Shown here: piece after piece, positions 1-8,993 of the stretch | How the letters are laid out: each line of letters begins with the position of its first letter | Position numbering within the stretch: position 1 is the stretch's first letter | Origin: Armatimonadota bacterium | Lineage (GTDB): Bacteria; Armatimonadota; Zipacnadia; Zipacnadales; FEN-943 | Direction: 5' to 3' | NCBI GenBank assembly: GCA_029777735.1 | Contig: JAKORR010000110.1 | Span: forward strand, 1 to 27,321 | DNA length: 27,321 nt | Translations under genes and position numbers: made by a program | Notes under the pieces: model-generated | What the model saw: the letters and a program-made list of their open reading frames with translations, nothing else | Database searches by the model: none | Told to the model about the DNA's origin: nothing

Positions 1-420
1 CTCTGGCGTGATCGTCACGGCCACATGGACGACGGAACTCGCATCAAGACGGTTCTCGACACGGTACGCTAGGGCTGGCTTGCCCTCCGCCGGAGCCCCC
101 GCCAGCTTGCCTTCGGCCACGGTCATAAGGCTGTCGTCGCCACGCTCAGCCACAAACGTGGTAGCCGTCGTCAGTCCCGTGCCCACATAGCCACGCTCGT
201 CATATACCCCGTAGTCCGTATAAAGACGCAGAGACGTGACCAGCGACTCACCCGTGGCCTTGCCCACCAGCTCTTGGAGCATCCCGCCCGCGTTGGTGGA
301 TATGACCGCGCTGTAGTAGGCATTCTCGAATTTTTGCTCCTCGGCGCAGGCCGCGCTTGCCGCCGCGGAGAGCAGAATCACTGCCAGACAGAGGTCTCGC
401 CCTAGTCCTAGTATTGCCAA
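1..420 (-). CDS. Secreted protein with a mutarotase-like N-terminal segment, partial at window edge
   Basis: Only the first 140 codons are in the window; the gene continues past base 1. The start is a TTG (420-418) seven bases after AAAGGAGG, a near-perfect ribosome binding site, and no in-frame ATG is near. Residues 1-26 form a signal peptide (R8, then a hydrophobic run to ACA, likely cut before E27). Residues 31-73 look like the first strands of a galactose-mutarotase-type beta-sandwich and align by eye with residues 1233-1275 of the enzyme encoded just upstream: shared E-N, Y, S, GG, L, L, S, and Y-T-D-x-G in order. It lies 49 nt after the stop of that gene and is probably cotranscribed. 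A periplasmic or extracellular carbohydrate-active protein is inferred; the catalytic part, if any, is outside the window. Confidence 0.7.
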   Translation of the reverse strand, partial: MAILGLGRDLCLAVILLSAAASAACAEEQKFENAYYSAVISTNAGGMLQELVGKATGESLVTSLRLYTDYGVYDERGYVGTGLTTATTFVAERGDDSLMTVAEGKLAGAPAEGKPALAYRVENRLDASSVVHVAVTITPE

Positions 421-440
421 GACGTCTCCTCCTTTCACAC

Positions 441-456
441 CGCGGGTCGGCCCGCG
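441..456 (-). other. Intercistronic GC hairpin
   Basis: CGCGGG and CCCGCG flank a 4-base loop (447-450) between the GH13-type gene and the next secreted-protein gene. On the minus-strand transcript it sits 13 nt after the upstream stop codon and ends 20 nt before the AAAGGAGG site. There is no T run after it, so it is more likely an RNA processing or stability element than a terminator. Confidence 0.4.
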
Positions 457-469
457 CCTCTTGCAGGGC

Positions 470-3400
470 TCACTTGCCGGACACCGACAGGTCATAAGCA
501 AACCCGCGCCATCGGGCATCGAACTCCGTCTGCTCGCCGTCCAGCATCGCCAAGAAGACGACGTAGTCTGGGCGGTCGCGCTCGCGCAGCAGGAAGGCAT
601 TCTGCGGCGCCTCACCCCAGGGTTGCAGGTTCTCCAGCAGCAAGGTGCCATGCGCGCCGGTCAGCCGAATCAGGCCGACAGCGCCGCCAACCCGCTTGCT
701 CTCTATCACGCGCCCCACCCCGTCCTCTTGGGGCGAGCCAGTGTAGACCCTATCGCCGACCCTCATCTCCCAGCCGGTCACGTCGGGTACGCGCAGCGTC
801 TGAGCCAGGAATCCCGTGTTCTTGCCTCGCGGCGGGATCATCACTCGCACCCGGTGCTGTACGCTGATGCGCGGACCACCCGTGAAATGCCAGACAGTCT
901 CGTGTTGGATGCGTGGGCTGGTCAGCGTGCGAAACATTTGGGCCATGCGCATATATCCCTGGAAACGTATTGTAAGCTCTTCGGTGTCCGGCTCGATCCA
1001 GCAGTCAGGCTCCAGGTCGCCGTGGATGGTGCCCTTGGCCGGTGTCTGTCGCCCCAGCGGGTCGGTGTACTGGCCTAGCAAGCCCTTGTCGGTGTAAGTG
1101 TCCGTAGCTGAGATGATCGAGTCTGCCTTGCCGGACGCAAAAAGCCAGCGCAGCCTCCCACCGTCGGCGCGCGACAGGCACACCCGATAATGGTCGTTCT
1201 CCACATACCAGTTTGCGCCGTCGGCCCAGAACCGTACGGGCAGCTTCACCGCGTGGCCTTCGGGCTCCGCCGCGAGCTTCAGTCGGAAACGCATCGCGAG
1301 GGGTTCCTGCGGGTCGAGCTTGTGGCCCGAGCGCCCTGCCATCCACGCCAGGTACGTCGTCAGACCTGCCCTACCATCTGGGCTATATTCGCGCAGATAC
1401 ATGTCGTCGAGCATACGGCCCGACGGGTATTCGGCCATCTCCAGCCACAGCCACTGCCCGCCGGCCTGCCACCCCAGCGCCGAGCGCTCCAGGCTTAGGG
1501 GCTGCACACTGTGCTCCCACAGCCGCTGAATCGGGTGCCAGAAACGCCCTGGTATTTCTTCATCGGTAGGATGGCGCACGATGAAGGGCCCACCCACATC
1601 GCCCTCCAGGCCGCAGACTCGCCAGCGCGCGGCGCGGGACGTTCCTATCGCCAGGTATAGCTCACCCAACACCGGCTCGGACTCCCTGGCGGGCGTAAGT
1701 ATGACCGTGGCATCGACCGTCGCATCCGGGCGCACCAGATAGCGCGTCGTGAGGGTGAACTCGTCGCCCGGCGTTTCGGTCTCGATCCGTAGACCCTGAG
1801 ACGCCGGGGCAACGCGCCAGCGAGTTGCCGGCGGAGCCGACGCGCCCGTCGCCGGCCCAGCGGCACCCTGCTGCGATGGCTCTTCCAAGGACTGCGACAG
1901 CCGTGCCCCCAGCGCCAGTGGCTTGTCCCACGACACCTGATGCTTGCCCTCGCAAATCCACATCCCGTCGAGCAGAGGCACGTCGCCCTTCGCAATTCCA
2001 GCCAGCAGCCCGCCTGACCACTGTAGCCGCCATCCGCCCGCCGCCTCGACGGTCACTCCCACGAGCGCACCGCTCGTCTGGTCCAGGCTTTCCTTCGCCC
2101 CCGGGCCAAGGTGCTCGATACGCTCCCGGCCGTCAGCGCGTAAAAGAAGTGTGGCCCTCAGGTCCTCCCAGCACAGCGGATCGGGCGTAACAGCCTGGGT
2201 TTCGGCCTCCCTTCCCCCAGCGGCCCGACCCTCGGTCGCCGTTAGTTCAAAGCCTTCCACGATGGGCAGGTTCGCCAGTTCCGCGCGGTCGGCCCGCAGC
2301 GCCACAACTCGCCAGTCACCGCCCGGTACGGTCACCGCGACAGTCAGTGCCTTGCCGGCCCGCACGGGTTTGAGCCAGGCGCCCGTGGGGAACTCGCGCG
2401 CCTGCCCGAGCGACGCAGAGGCCTCGGCCCAGCTCAGCTTACAGGCGGTGGTCTCGCGCCCGAAGTTGATCGCCACTAGGCTTGCGCGCGGCCCGTCTTG
2501 GCGCACGAAGGCCATGACCTGTGGCTGGTTGCAGGCCACGGCCGTGTAGTCTGCCTCGCCCCGGTGCAGCTCGGGCAGGGCCTGCCGTGTCCCCAGAATC
2601 CGTGCCCAGAAGTCTTCGAACCCCACTTCCTGCTCGTGGTACAACAAGGGGAAGCCCTGCGCCAGTGTCATCAGCGACCAGACAGGACGAGCCAGATTCG
2701 CGCCCAGTTGCCATAGGCTGTGCATCTGGTCGTGGTTCTCGGTGAAGCGCATCAGTCCATGGGCCGCGCCCGATGGCAGGGCAAGTCGCTGGAAGTCCAG
2801 CCATCCGGCCATGTTGCGCACCCAGTCCTCACGAGGCTCCTCCAGGACACGAAACATCGCCGTCTCTGCCGGCCAATCGTAAATGAAGTGGGCTTGGCTG
2901 AGCATCGGCGGATTAGCGCACTCCCCCAACATCACGTGGTCGGGCTTGACCTTGCTCATGGCCTCGCGCACGACGCGCATGCACTCGAGCCCACCCCACT
3001 GACCAGACCAGGACGGCAGGTTGTCACCGCAAGGTCTCCAGTTCTCCGGCCCGCCGGCGGCACAATCTACACGCCAGCCATCTATGTCCGCCTCGCGCAC
3101 CCAGTACGTCGCCACGCGGGCCATGTAGTCCTGCCAGCCGGGATTAGCGTAGTCACAGCTCAGACAGCCCCACCAGTAGAGCACCGTTCCGTCCTCGTGC
3201 CGCGACACCCACTCGGGGTGCTCCTGTAGCAGGCCACTTGACTCGTGTGGGCCGTGAGGAATGAGGTCGCACAGCACGCGCAGGCCGCCGTCGTGGGCGT
3301 CGCGCACGACAGCGCGCAGATCGTCCACGGTGCCCAGGGACGGCTCCAGCGACCAGTAGTCCGATACGCCGTACAGCCTGGGCCAAAGAGGCAGGAACCA

Positions 3401-4900
3401 GACCGCGTTGACGCCCAGCCGCTTGAGAGCAGGGAGTTGGAGCTTCTGGAAGTTGCGCAGGGCCGAGGGCTGATCACCGGGGCTGCGCAGGTCGCGCAGG
3501 TGTGAGCCCATCGTGCCGCCGGGGAAACAAGAGTAAAGCGCGATGCTCTCGGCCCATTTGGGCGGCGGCACCCGAGTGAACCCCAGTCGCTCCCAGCCCT
3601 GGCCGATTGCCCGCAGCGCTGCGCGGTGTCCCGGCATGTCACTGACGAGGAGAAACTGGCCACCGGCAGGGATCTTGAGCCCCGGCTTGAGTCTACCGAC
3701 ACAGTCATACTGCGCCTGGACCTCGACGATGCTATTCTTGCCGCGGCACAGGAACCGGTTCCAGTCACGTTCCCAGTACTGACCGACAGCAAAGGCCAGA
3801 GAAGGCTTTGGGGAATAGAGGCCAATGCCTGTGACCATCTGGCCGCAGTGCTGGTTGACCTGGCGGTCCCTGGCGAACTCCGCCAGAGGCATATTGAGCG
3901 GCGGCCAGTAGTAGGGAGCGGCGATGCTCCCCGACCGCAACAGTCTCTCCGACACGCGCCCCACGTACACTTCGACAGAGTCGAACCGCGGCGTACCCGC
4001 ACCCGCCTCCGCTGTCAGCTCCAGGCGTCGCGAGAAAAAGCCGGGGCCGGTGGCAGCCACGTCATACACCTCAACGGCCTTCCAACCCATAGCCTCGTAG
4101 CTCAGTGTCACCTGCGCGAGGTTGCCCCGGTTCTCTAGTCGCGCGGAGGTCAGGCGCAGAGGCGCCTGCTTGAGCGCCTCCTCCTGCTCGGGTGTCATGA
4201 GCATCACAGATCCGATAATGCCTCCCTCCCCGCCGCGATCGTACACGCGCACCTCGATGACGTTGCCCGTGGGCTTGAGGGCTGCAGCCGGCACCGGGTA
4301 GCGTCGCGGAACGGCCCACCAGTCCTCGACCTCGTCGCCTGTGTGTCCCACCTGCCGGCCGTTGATTGTCACCCAGTCGAAATCGTCCACGCGTTGGATC
4401 GCGAGCAATAGGTCCTTGTCGCGCAGGGCCTCGGGCAGGTCGAAGCTACAGCTATAGTAGGCGTCGCCATTGTACGGGCCCCAGGCGGGGTCCGGGTCCT
4501 TGGGGCCGGGGAGGTCGACACCCTGGTCCTCCCAGGCGCCCGGCACCTTGATCTTGCGCTGTGGGCCGCCCTCGGTGTGGAAATCCCACTCGCCGTCGAG
4601 AAGCAGCGCGCCGAAGCTCACGGCCCGTCGCGTTCCCTCGCCCCGGAAGACCCAGCCCTCCTCGGTGTGGAGGTCAAAGGGCCTCTCGGCCCCCTCGAAC
4701 AGGGCCAGGCCCGTCCTGGTGTGCACGACACGCACCATTGAACCCGTGTGCGCGTCCCAGCTCATCTCGAGCGGCGCGCCCCGCAGGACATAGCGGTCAC
4801 CTTGCCGTGACAGCTCGGGGGCGGCAAGTGCCAGACCAACGCCCAACGCTGAAGCTGCTCCTGCTGCAACAGCCAAGGAACACAGGCTCGTGAGCTTCAT
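470..4900 (-). CDS. Secreted multidomain GH13 (alpha-amylase family) glycoside hydrolase
   Basis: 1476 residues from the ATG at 4900, which overlaps the upstream stop as ATGA; the frame stays open upstream to 5173, but that part lies inside the amidohydrolase gene and lacks protein-like composition. Residues 1-27 are a signal peptide. Residues 100-235 resemble the GH2-type sugar-binding jelly roll (VDDFDWVTING, then a YDRGG end). Residues 450-770 form a GH13-like TIM barrel: region I DLIPHG (D545, H549), region II DGWRVD (R610, nucleophile D612), region III GE (acid/base E660), region IV ENHD (D724). All three catalytic carboxylates are present. Residues 780-870 look like the usual GH13 C-terminal beta domain, 900-1200 is beta-rich and unassigned, and 1230-1476 is mutarotase-like. 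Hydrolysis or transglycosylation of alpha-glucans outside the cytoplasm is inferred; substrate unknown. The size and domain mix are unusual for GH13. Confidence 0.8.
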   Translation of the reverse strand: MKLTSLCSLAVAAGAASALGVGLALAAPELSRQGDRYVLRGAPLEMSWDAHTGSMVRVVHTRTGLALFEGAERPFDLHTEEGWVFRGEGTRRAVSFGALLLDGEWDFHTEGGPQRKIKVPGAWEDQGVDLPGPKDPDPAWGPYNGDAYYSCSFDLPEALRDKDLLLAIQRVDDFDWVTINGRQVGHTGDEVEDWWAVPRRYPVPAAALKPTGNVIEVRVYDRGGEGGIIGSVMLMTPEQEEALKQAPLRLTSARLENRGNLAQVTLSYEAMGWKAVEVYDVAATGPGFFSRRLELTAEAGAGTPRFDSVEVYVGRVSERLLRSGSIAAPYYWPPLNMPLAEFARDRQVNQHCGQMVTGIGLYSPKPSLAFAVGQYWERDWNRFLCRGKNSIVEVQAQYDCVGRLKPGLKIPAGGQFLLVSDMPGHRAALRAIGQGWERLGFTRVPPPKWAESIALYSCFPGGTMGSHLRDLRSPGDQPSALRNFQKLQLPALKRLGVNAVWFLPLWPRLYGVSDYWSLEPSLGTVDDLRAVVRDAHDGGLRVLCDLIPHGPHESSGLLQEHPEWVSRHEDGTVLYWWGCLSCDYANPGWQDYMARVATYWVREADIDGWRVDCAAGGPENWRPCGDNLPSWSGQWGGLECMRVVREAMSKVKPDHVMLGECANPPMLSQAHFIYDWPAETAMFRVLEEPREDWVRNMAGWLDFQRLALPSGAAHGLMRFTENHDQMHSLWQLGANLARPVWSLMTLAQGFPLLYHEQEVGFEDFWARILGTRQALPELHRGEADYTAVACNQPQVMAFVRQDGPRASLVAINFGRETTACKLSWAEASASLGQAREFPTGAWLKPVRAGKALTVAVTVPGGDWRVVALRADRAELANLPIVEGFELTATEGRAAGGREAETQAVTPDPLCWEDLRATLLLRADGRERIEHLGPGAKESLDQTSGALVGVTVEAAGGWRLQWSGGLLAGIAKGDVPLLDGMWICEGKHQVSWDKPLALGARLSQSLEEPSQQGAAGPATGASAPPATRWRVAPASQGLRIETETPGDEFTLTTRYLVRPDATVDATVILTPARESEPVLGELYLAIGTSRAARWRVCGLEGDVGGPFIVRHPTDEEIPGRFWHPIQRLWEHSVQPLSLERSALGWQAGGQWLWLEMAEYPSGRMLDDMYLREYSPDGRAGLTTYLAWMAGRSGHKLDPQEPLAMRFRLKLAAEPEGHAVKLPVRFWADGANWYVENDHYRVCLSRADGGRLRWLFASGKADSIISATDTYTDKGLLGQYTDPLGRQTPAKGTIHGDLEPDCWIEPDTEELTIRFQGYMRMAQMFRTLTSPRIQHETVWHFTGGPRISVQHRVRVMIPPRGKNTGFLAQTLRVPDVTGWEMRVGDRVYTGSPQEDGVGRVIESKRVGGAVGLIRLTGAHGTLLLENLQPWGEAPQNAFLLRERDRPDYVVFLAMLDGEQTEFDARWRGFAYDLSVSGK

Positions 4901-6171
4901 TGCAAGTGCACCTCGCCAAGGAATAGCTCTGCGGCGTTGTCGTGGAAGATCCGCGTAGCAAGCTCGAAGGCCAGGTCTTCGGGCATGTACCCCTCGCGGA
5001 CCTTCTCCGCCAGGACGGTGGCGACGACCTCCTGGCCATACCTCACAGCGCCATAGACTGCATCCGGCCTTGTGCAATCGCCGCCCCACAGGATCTTGTT
5101 TATGGGCACCTGCTCGATCCACTCGTGCAGGTACCGACGCGCGGCCGTGGGCGAGATGAGCGGCAGCCAGCACAAGTCGACGTAGACGTTGGCGTAATGC
5201 TTGCCCAAGAAGGCCAGCTCTCCGGCATAGGGATAGCCGCCGTGAAACAGATCAAACTGCACGCCCCGGTACTTCTCCAGTAGATTCGTGAGCCGTTTTG
5301 GGTCGCGCCCGACTAGGTGTCCGCCGCCGGCTAGGTAGCCTGTGTGGACTTGCACCGGTAGTTCAAGTTCCTGGGCCCGCCCAAGGATGTGGTGCATCAT
5401 GAAGTCGCCCAGTGCCTGGAGCGTCTGCGGACTATCGTCGTCCGCCGCGAACAGGCGCTCAGCGTCCTCTCGCCTGACGTCCTCGAAGTATAACTCTCGG
5501 TCGTAGGCCAAGGCGGACTTCAAGGCCACGGCGCCACGGGTGAGGTACCACTCGAGGGCCGCCTCGAACAGGTCCAGGTAGTCGCCTAGGGAGCTCACCG
5601 TGACGCCCAGCTGCTCCTGGAGGCTGTAGGGCGAATGGCCGCCGTGATCAACCCTTCCCCGTCGCACTCCCATGACGAAGCTATTGATCCGCATGACCCT
5701 GACGAGGAAATCGCCACCCAGAGGCAGCTCCTCCGCTATCTGGTCCCAGAAGGTGTCGAGGAGTACCTTGCGTATTTTGCCGCGCCTGAATACCTCCTCC
5801 CCCCAGCCCGGCTTGGCATTCCTCCGTTGTATCGCTTCGTTCAGCGCCTGCCATGTGTCGTCCGTGATGTCCTCGCCTTCCAGGCCGTACAGGTCGTGGC
5901 AGGCTACGAGGAGACTGCGGTAGTAGGCAGTGTTGCTAACTCGTCGGACATAGGGCCTAAGGCGCCTCCAGGCTGCGGCGTCTGGCGACCGGGCGGCCTC
6001 ACCCAATGCCGCACTAGCTCCCGCTGAGGCGAAGTCAGCCTTCACGTAGCTTTGTTGCCACAGGGCGAAGAGATTATCGGGGAAACCGTCGGGGCGCTGT
6101 TGGAGATGTTCGTGAGTGTCGATCACCCACCCTTCATGCATGTGGTCTACCAGGTCTTTTCGCAGTGGCAT
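4897..6171 (-). CDS. Amidohydrolase-superfamily metal-dependent hydrolase or isomerase
   Basis: 424 residues from the ATG at 6171, preceded by AAGGTGAG at 5-6 nt; the frame extends upstream to 6252 without support. Metal-binding residues of the amidohydrolase TIM barrel are visible: H-E-H at 20-22 (IDTHEHL), K218 as a possible carboxylated lysine, H276 (VQVHTGY), H310 (DLFHGGYPY) and D365 (WGGDCTR). The pattern is that of Amidohydro_2-type proteins and is distantly reminiscent of uronate isomerases. There is no signal peptide, so it should be cytoplasmic. It is the first gene of a minus-strand operon, overlapping the GH13-type gene by 4 nt (ATGA), which suggests translational coupling and a role in handling a product of glycan breakdown. 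The exact substrate cannot be read from the sequence. Confidence 0.8.
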   Translation of the reverse strand: MPLRKDLVDHMHEGWVIDTHEHLQQRPDGFPDNLFALWQQSYVKADFASAGASAALGEAARSPDAAAWRRLRPYVRRVSNTAYYRSLLVACHDLYGLEGEDITDDTWQALNEAIQRRNAKPGWGEEVFRRGKIRKVLLDTFWDQIAEELPLGGDFLVRVMRINSFVMGVRRGRVDHGGHSPYSLQEQLGVTVSSLGDYLDLFEAALEWYLTRGAVALKSALAYDRELYFEDVRREDAERLFAADDDSPQTLQALGDFMMHHILGRAQELELPVQVHTGYLAGGGHLVGRDPKRLTNLLEKYRGVQFDLFHGGYPYAGELAFLGKHYANVYVDLCWLPLISPTAARRYLHEWIEQVPINKILWGGDCTRPDAVYGAVRYGQEVVATVLAEKVREGYMPEDLAFELATRIFHDNAAELFLGEVHLQ

Positions 6172-6267
6172 GCCTCTCACCTTGCTGCGCTTCCCTGTAT
6201 CTCTGGGATCACCTGCTCGACAAGGTCTGGGCGCCCGTGCGAGGAAGACCAAGGCCGAGAAGCGTCC

Positions 6268-6280
6268 CCACAGCCTGTGG
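6268..6280. promoter_or_regulatory. Dyad CCACAG-C-CTGTGG between divergent glycan genes
   Basis: A perfect 6-bp inverted repeat with a single central base lies in the 183-bp gap (6172-6354) between the divergently read amidohydrolase and DUF4091 genes. The position fits an operator serving both directions. No convincing -35/-10 pair was found in the gap, so promoter positions are left open. Confidence 0.3.
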
Positions 6281-6354
6281 CCTTTCGCGCCTTGGGGGCT
6301 TTGGATCGGACACTGCTCTAGGGGTGTGCGGGCTCTCGCTGGGAGGTAAAACTA

Positions 6355-8919
6355 ATGTCGCCCCCGTTGCCGCTCCTGCTCCTACTGTCCTTGACTATCT
6401 CACCGAAGGGTGATCTGTTCTCGGGCGTGGAGGGCACCAAGCTTCCCTACGCCAGTCTGGGCAACTCTGTGCCCGCTGGGTGGCGTGAAGCTACGCCCGC
6501 CATGCATCCCCTAGACCCAGTACGGCCTCAGGGCGATTCGCCTCTGGCCGTCTGCTGGCGCGCGCCCGAAATGCCTGCCGACCCTCGCGTACCTCCGTCC
6601 GGAGCCGAGTGCGTCGAGAGCCTGCGTCTGAGTGTTGCACGGGGCGAGTACGAGGCCAACACACTACTTCTCTACGCCTTCCGCGATCTGCCCGAGCTGG
6701 ACGCTCGTGTGGAAGGCCTGGACCTCCCTGCCGAGTGCCGATTTAGTACGTGGCTGTGGACCTGTGCCGACGAGATGCAGATGGCCTATCATCCCTACGA
6801 AGCCGCGCTGGTCCATGGCCCGCAGGACCTGCCCGCAGGACGCACCACACGGCTGTGGTGTACCGTCTGGTGCAGCCCCGGGACGCGAGCGGGCGCTCAC
6901 GGCGGGACGCTGGTGCTCACGTCGCGTGGAGAGGAAATAGCACGGCTGGCGCTGACCGTTGAGGTCCTTCCTATCGACCTGCCAGACCCTCCGCTGGACT
7001 ACGCCTTTTGGTACGGCCCAGTGTGGGCCTGGAAGCAGACCTACGCCGCCAATATGCCACGCCACTTCGCCCAGATGCGCGAGTACGGCCTGACCAGCGT
7101 GGTAATGGCCAACATCACGCCCGGGCTATCGGTGCGGCCCGACGGGACAGTGGCTGTGGACTGGATCAACGACGACCGCGTCGTTGACGCCTTCATGGGT
7201 GCTGGGCTGCACGGGCCAGTAGTGGTAGATGCCCGGGGCATCAACGGCTGGTGTAGCGCCTACGGCGAGGCCCTGGCACAGGCCGGTGGCGACCCCGCCA
7301 AGCTCGGCGTAATCAAGGGCGCCTATCAGCACAAGCCCTACGATTCCCCAGCAACGAGGAACGCCTTCCTTCAAGTGATGACCGAACTGGTGACTCACGC
7401 CCGCGAGCGCGGCTGGCCCGAGGTCTGGGCCTATGCCCAGGAGGAGTCCTACAACGAAGCCGATCGTATCGAGCAGTTGCGCTACTTTGTCCCGCTGCTG
7501 CGTGAGCTGAAAATCAAAACCTACCTAGTGAGCAACGCGCCGTGGTGGCGCCCCGACGAAACAGTAGAGCTTGGCGATCTCTGGGACGTGCGGTGCTACA
7601 GCTTTTTCAACGAGACGCTCGTCTCGTCTGCGCGGGCAGCCGGTCGTGAGCTGGCGGGCTTCAACCTGTCCTGGCTCGGTCCACGGCGAGCCTGGGGAGT
7701 GTGGGCTCTGCGAGCGGGCCTCTCACACGTCTCCCAATGGTGCTACCAGTTTGGCGATCCGATAGAGTCGGGCAAGCGAGCTGGCCTGTACAGCCCATCC
7801 TCCGGCTGTGCCTACCCGACGCCGAGCGGCCCGTTGCCCACCCGCGAACTGGTCCTGCTACGCGAGGGCATCGACGATGCTCGTTACATCTATGCTGTGC
7901 CCGAGCCCCAGCGAGCAGTACTCCTGCGACTGTTGTCCGAGCGTCTGCCTCTGGACGGTCGCGAGATGGGTCTGGGCTACTTGCCCCACAACAACGAAGC
8001 GGAACTGAGAGCGGTGCGACTGGTTGCGGCCAATTTGGTGATGGGCAAGGACGCGGCACTGGTAGGCTGGCTGGCCCCGACGCTCCGCGAAGGCTGGACC
8101 AATGCCACGGAGATGCTTGTCAATGGCGGCTTTGAGCAGTCTAGCAGGGACCGTTGGCCCCAAGGTTGGCAGCCTCAGCTTCCGGACTTGCCCCCTGACG
8201 CGATTCGAGTGAGCCCTGAGGCAGCCCTAGAAGGTACGGCGGGCGCGCGATTCACGCGCACCTCGCCCCAGGATTCCTCAGCTCCAACTTATCTGCTGCA
8301 GCAGCTTGATGCCGCGCGGTGCAGCAGCGCCCACATGACTCTCGCCGGGCACCTGCGGGTTGTCGAGGGCGAAGGCGAAATCTACCTGCGCCTGCGCTGT
8401 CGTTGCCACCAGGAGTGGCTAAAGGACGCGGCGCGCGTGTGGATCATCGCGCGTGCGAATGAACTCCTGATCGTGGAACAGGTGAATGGGAGGAGTTGGG
8501 GCTATAGGCGGCTTGCTACGCCCACAGGCGGTTGGGTGGAGGTGCGCTCTGAGGGGCTGGTGGCCGCGTCAGCGGACTTCGTTGAAGCCTTCGTAGGAAT
8601 CACGCCAGCCCGCGGGCGGAGCTTGACCGTGGACCTGGATGCAATCGAAGCCCGCGCGAGCCACACGCCTGCACCGGGGGCTTGGCCTGCGTACAATCTG
8701 GTGACGCCGCTGGACCCGTGTCTGCCGGTCCTGGTCACGACCCGAGGACGAGCTGACGTGCTGCTGGACGGCCGGCCTGTAATCCTCGCGGCGGAAGATG
8801 CAGGGCAAGCAGCAATACACCTGGGAGTCCTGCGACCCGGGAATCATAAGCTGGCCCTGGATGAGGGAAATTTGAACGCAGCGCCTGAGCAGGTGCTTTT
8901 CCGTGTGCTGGAGAAATAA
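6355..8919 (+). CDS. Secreted DUF4091 / GH123-like protein with C-terminal carbohydrate-binding-like domain
   Basis: 854 residues. The ATG at 6355 follows GGGAGGT by 7 nt. Residues 2-16 are hydrophobic (a leucine run) and probably act as a signal peptide, although it lacks basic residues at the front. Residues 85-205 are a beta-rich N-terminal domain; 210-480 look like a TIM barrel with W-A-Y-A-Q-E-E at 358-364, where GH123-type enzymes carry their acidic pair. The segment around 490-513 (TRELVLLREGIDDARYIY) is the typical DUF4091 ending. NGGFE (590-594) followed by WPQGW marks the start of a CBM4/9-like beta-sandwich, and a further small beta domain covers about 785-850. DUF4091 proteins are related to GH123 N-acetylgalactosaminidases, but activity here is inferred. 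It is read alone, divergent from the GH13-type operon. Confidence 0.78.
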   Translation: MSPPLPLLLLLSLTISPKGDLFSGVEGTKLPYASLGNSVPAGWREATPAMHPLDPVRPQGDSPLAVCWRAPEMPADPRVPPSGAECVESLRLSVARGEYEANTLLLYAFRDLPELDARVEGLDLPAECRFSTWLWTCADEMQMAYHPYEAALVHGPQDLPAGRTTRLWCTVWCSPGTRAGAHGGTLVLTSRGEEIARLALTVEVLPIDLPDPPLDYAFWYGPVWAWKQTYAANMPRHFAQMREYGLTSVVMANITPGLSVRPDGTVAVDWINDDRVVDAFMGAGLHGPVVVDARGINGWCSAYGEALAQAGGDPAKLGVIKGAYQHKPYDSPATRNAFLQVMTELVTHARERGWPEVWAYAQEESYNEADRIEQLRYFVPLLRELKIKTYLVSNAPWWRPDETVELGDLWDVRCYSFFNETLVSSARAAGRELAGFNLSWLGPRRAWGVWALRAGLSHVSQWCYQFGDPIESGKRAGLYSPSSGCAYPTPSGPLPTRELVLLREGIDDARYIYAVPEPQRAVLLRLLSERLPLDGREMGLGYLPHNNEAELRAVRLVAANLVMGKDAALVGWLAPTLREGWTNATEMLVNGGFEQSSRDRWPQGWQPQLPDLPPDAIRVSPEAALEGTAGARFTRTSPQDSSAPTYLLQQLDAARCSSAHMTLAGHLRVVEGEGEIYLRLRCRCHQEWLKDAARVWIIARANELLIVEQVNGRSWGYRRLATPTGGWVEVRSEGLVAASADFVEAFVGITPARGRSLTVDLDAIEARASHTPAPGAWPAYNLVTPLDPCLPVLVTTRGRADVLLDGRPVILAAEDAGQAAIHLGVLRPGNHKLALDEGNLNAAPEQVLFRVLEK

Positions 8920-8934
8920 AAAACCCCCAGAAAC

Positions 8935-8969
8935 GTGCGGTTCGCACCCTCCCTTCCGTCCTTACGGAA
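8935..8969. terminator. Small hairpins between convergent genes
   Basis: Two short stems lie between the convergent DUF4091 and spoVS genes: GTGCG/CGCAC (8935-8947, 3-nt loop) and TTCCGT/ACGGAA (8954-8969, 4-nt loop). The second could end transcription from either side, but neither strand has a good T run, so the terminator call is weak. Confidence 0.35.
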
Positions 8970-8993
8970 AAGGCCGACTATTTGCGGCAGCGC

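Noticed and set aside
461..1078. 205-codon plus-strand frame opposite the GH13-type gene
   Set aside because: Antisense shadow with no binding site or domain; the minus-strand frame has clear domain structure.
4901..5173. Upstream extension of the GH13-type gene frame
   Set aside because: It lies entirely inside the amidohydrolase gene, its composition is not protein-like, and the ATG at 4900 begins a clear signal peptide with an ATGA overlap.
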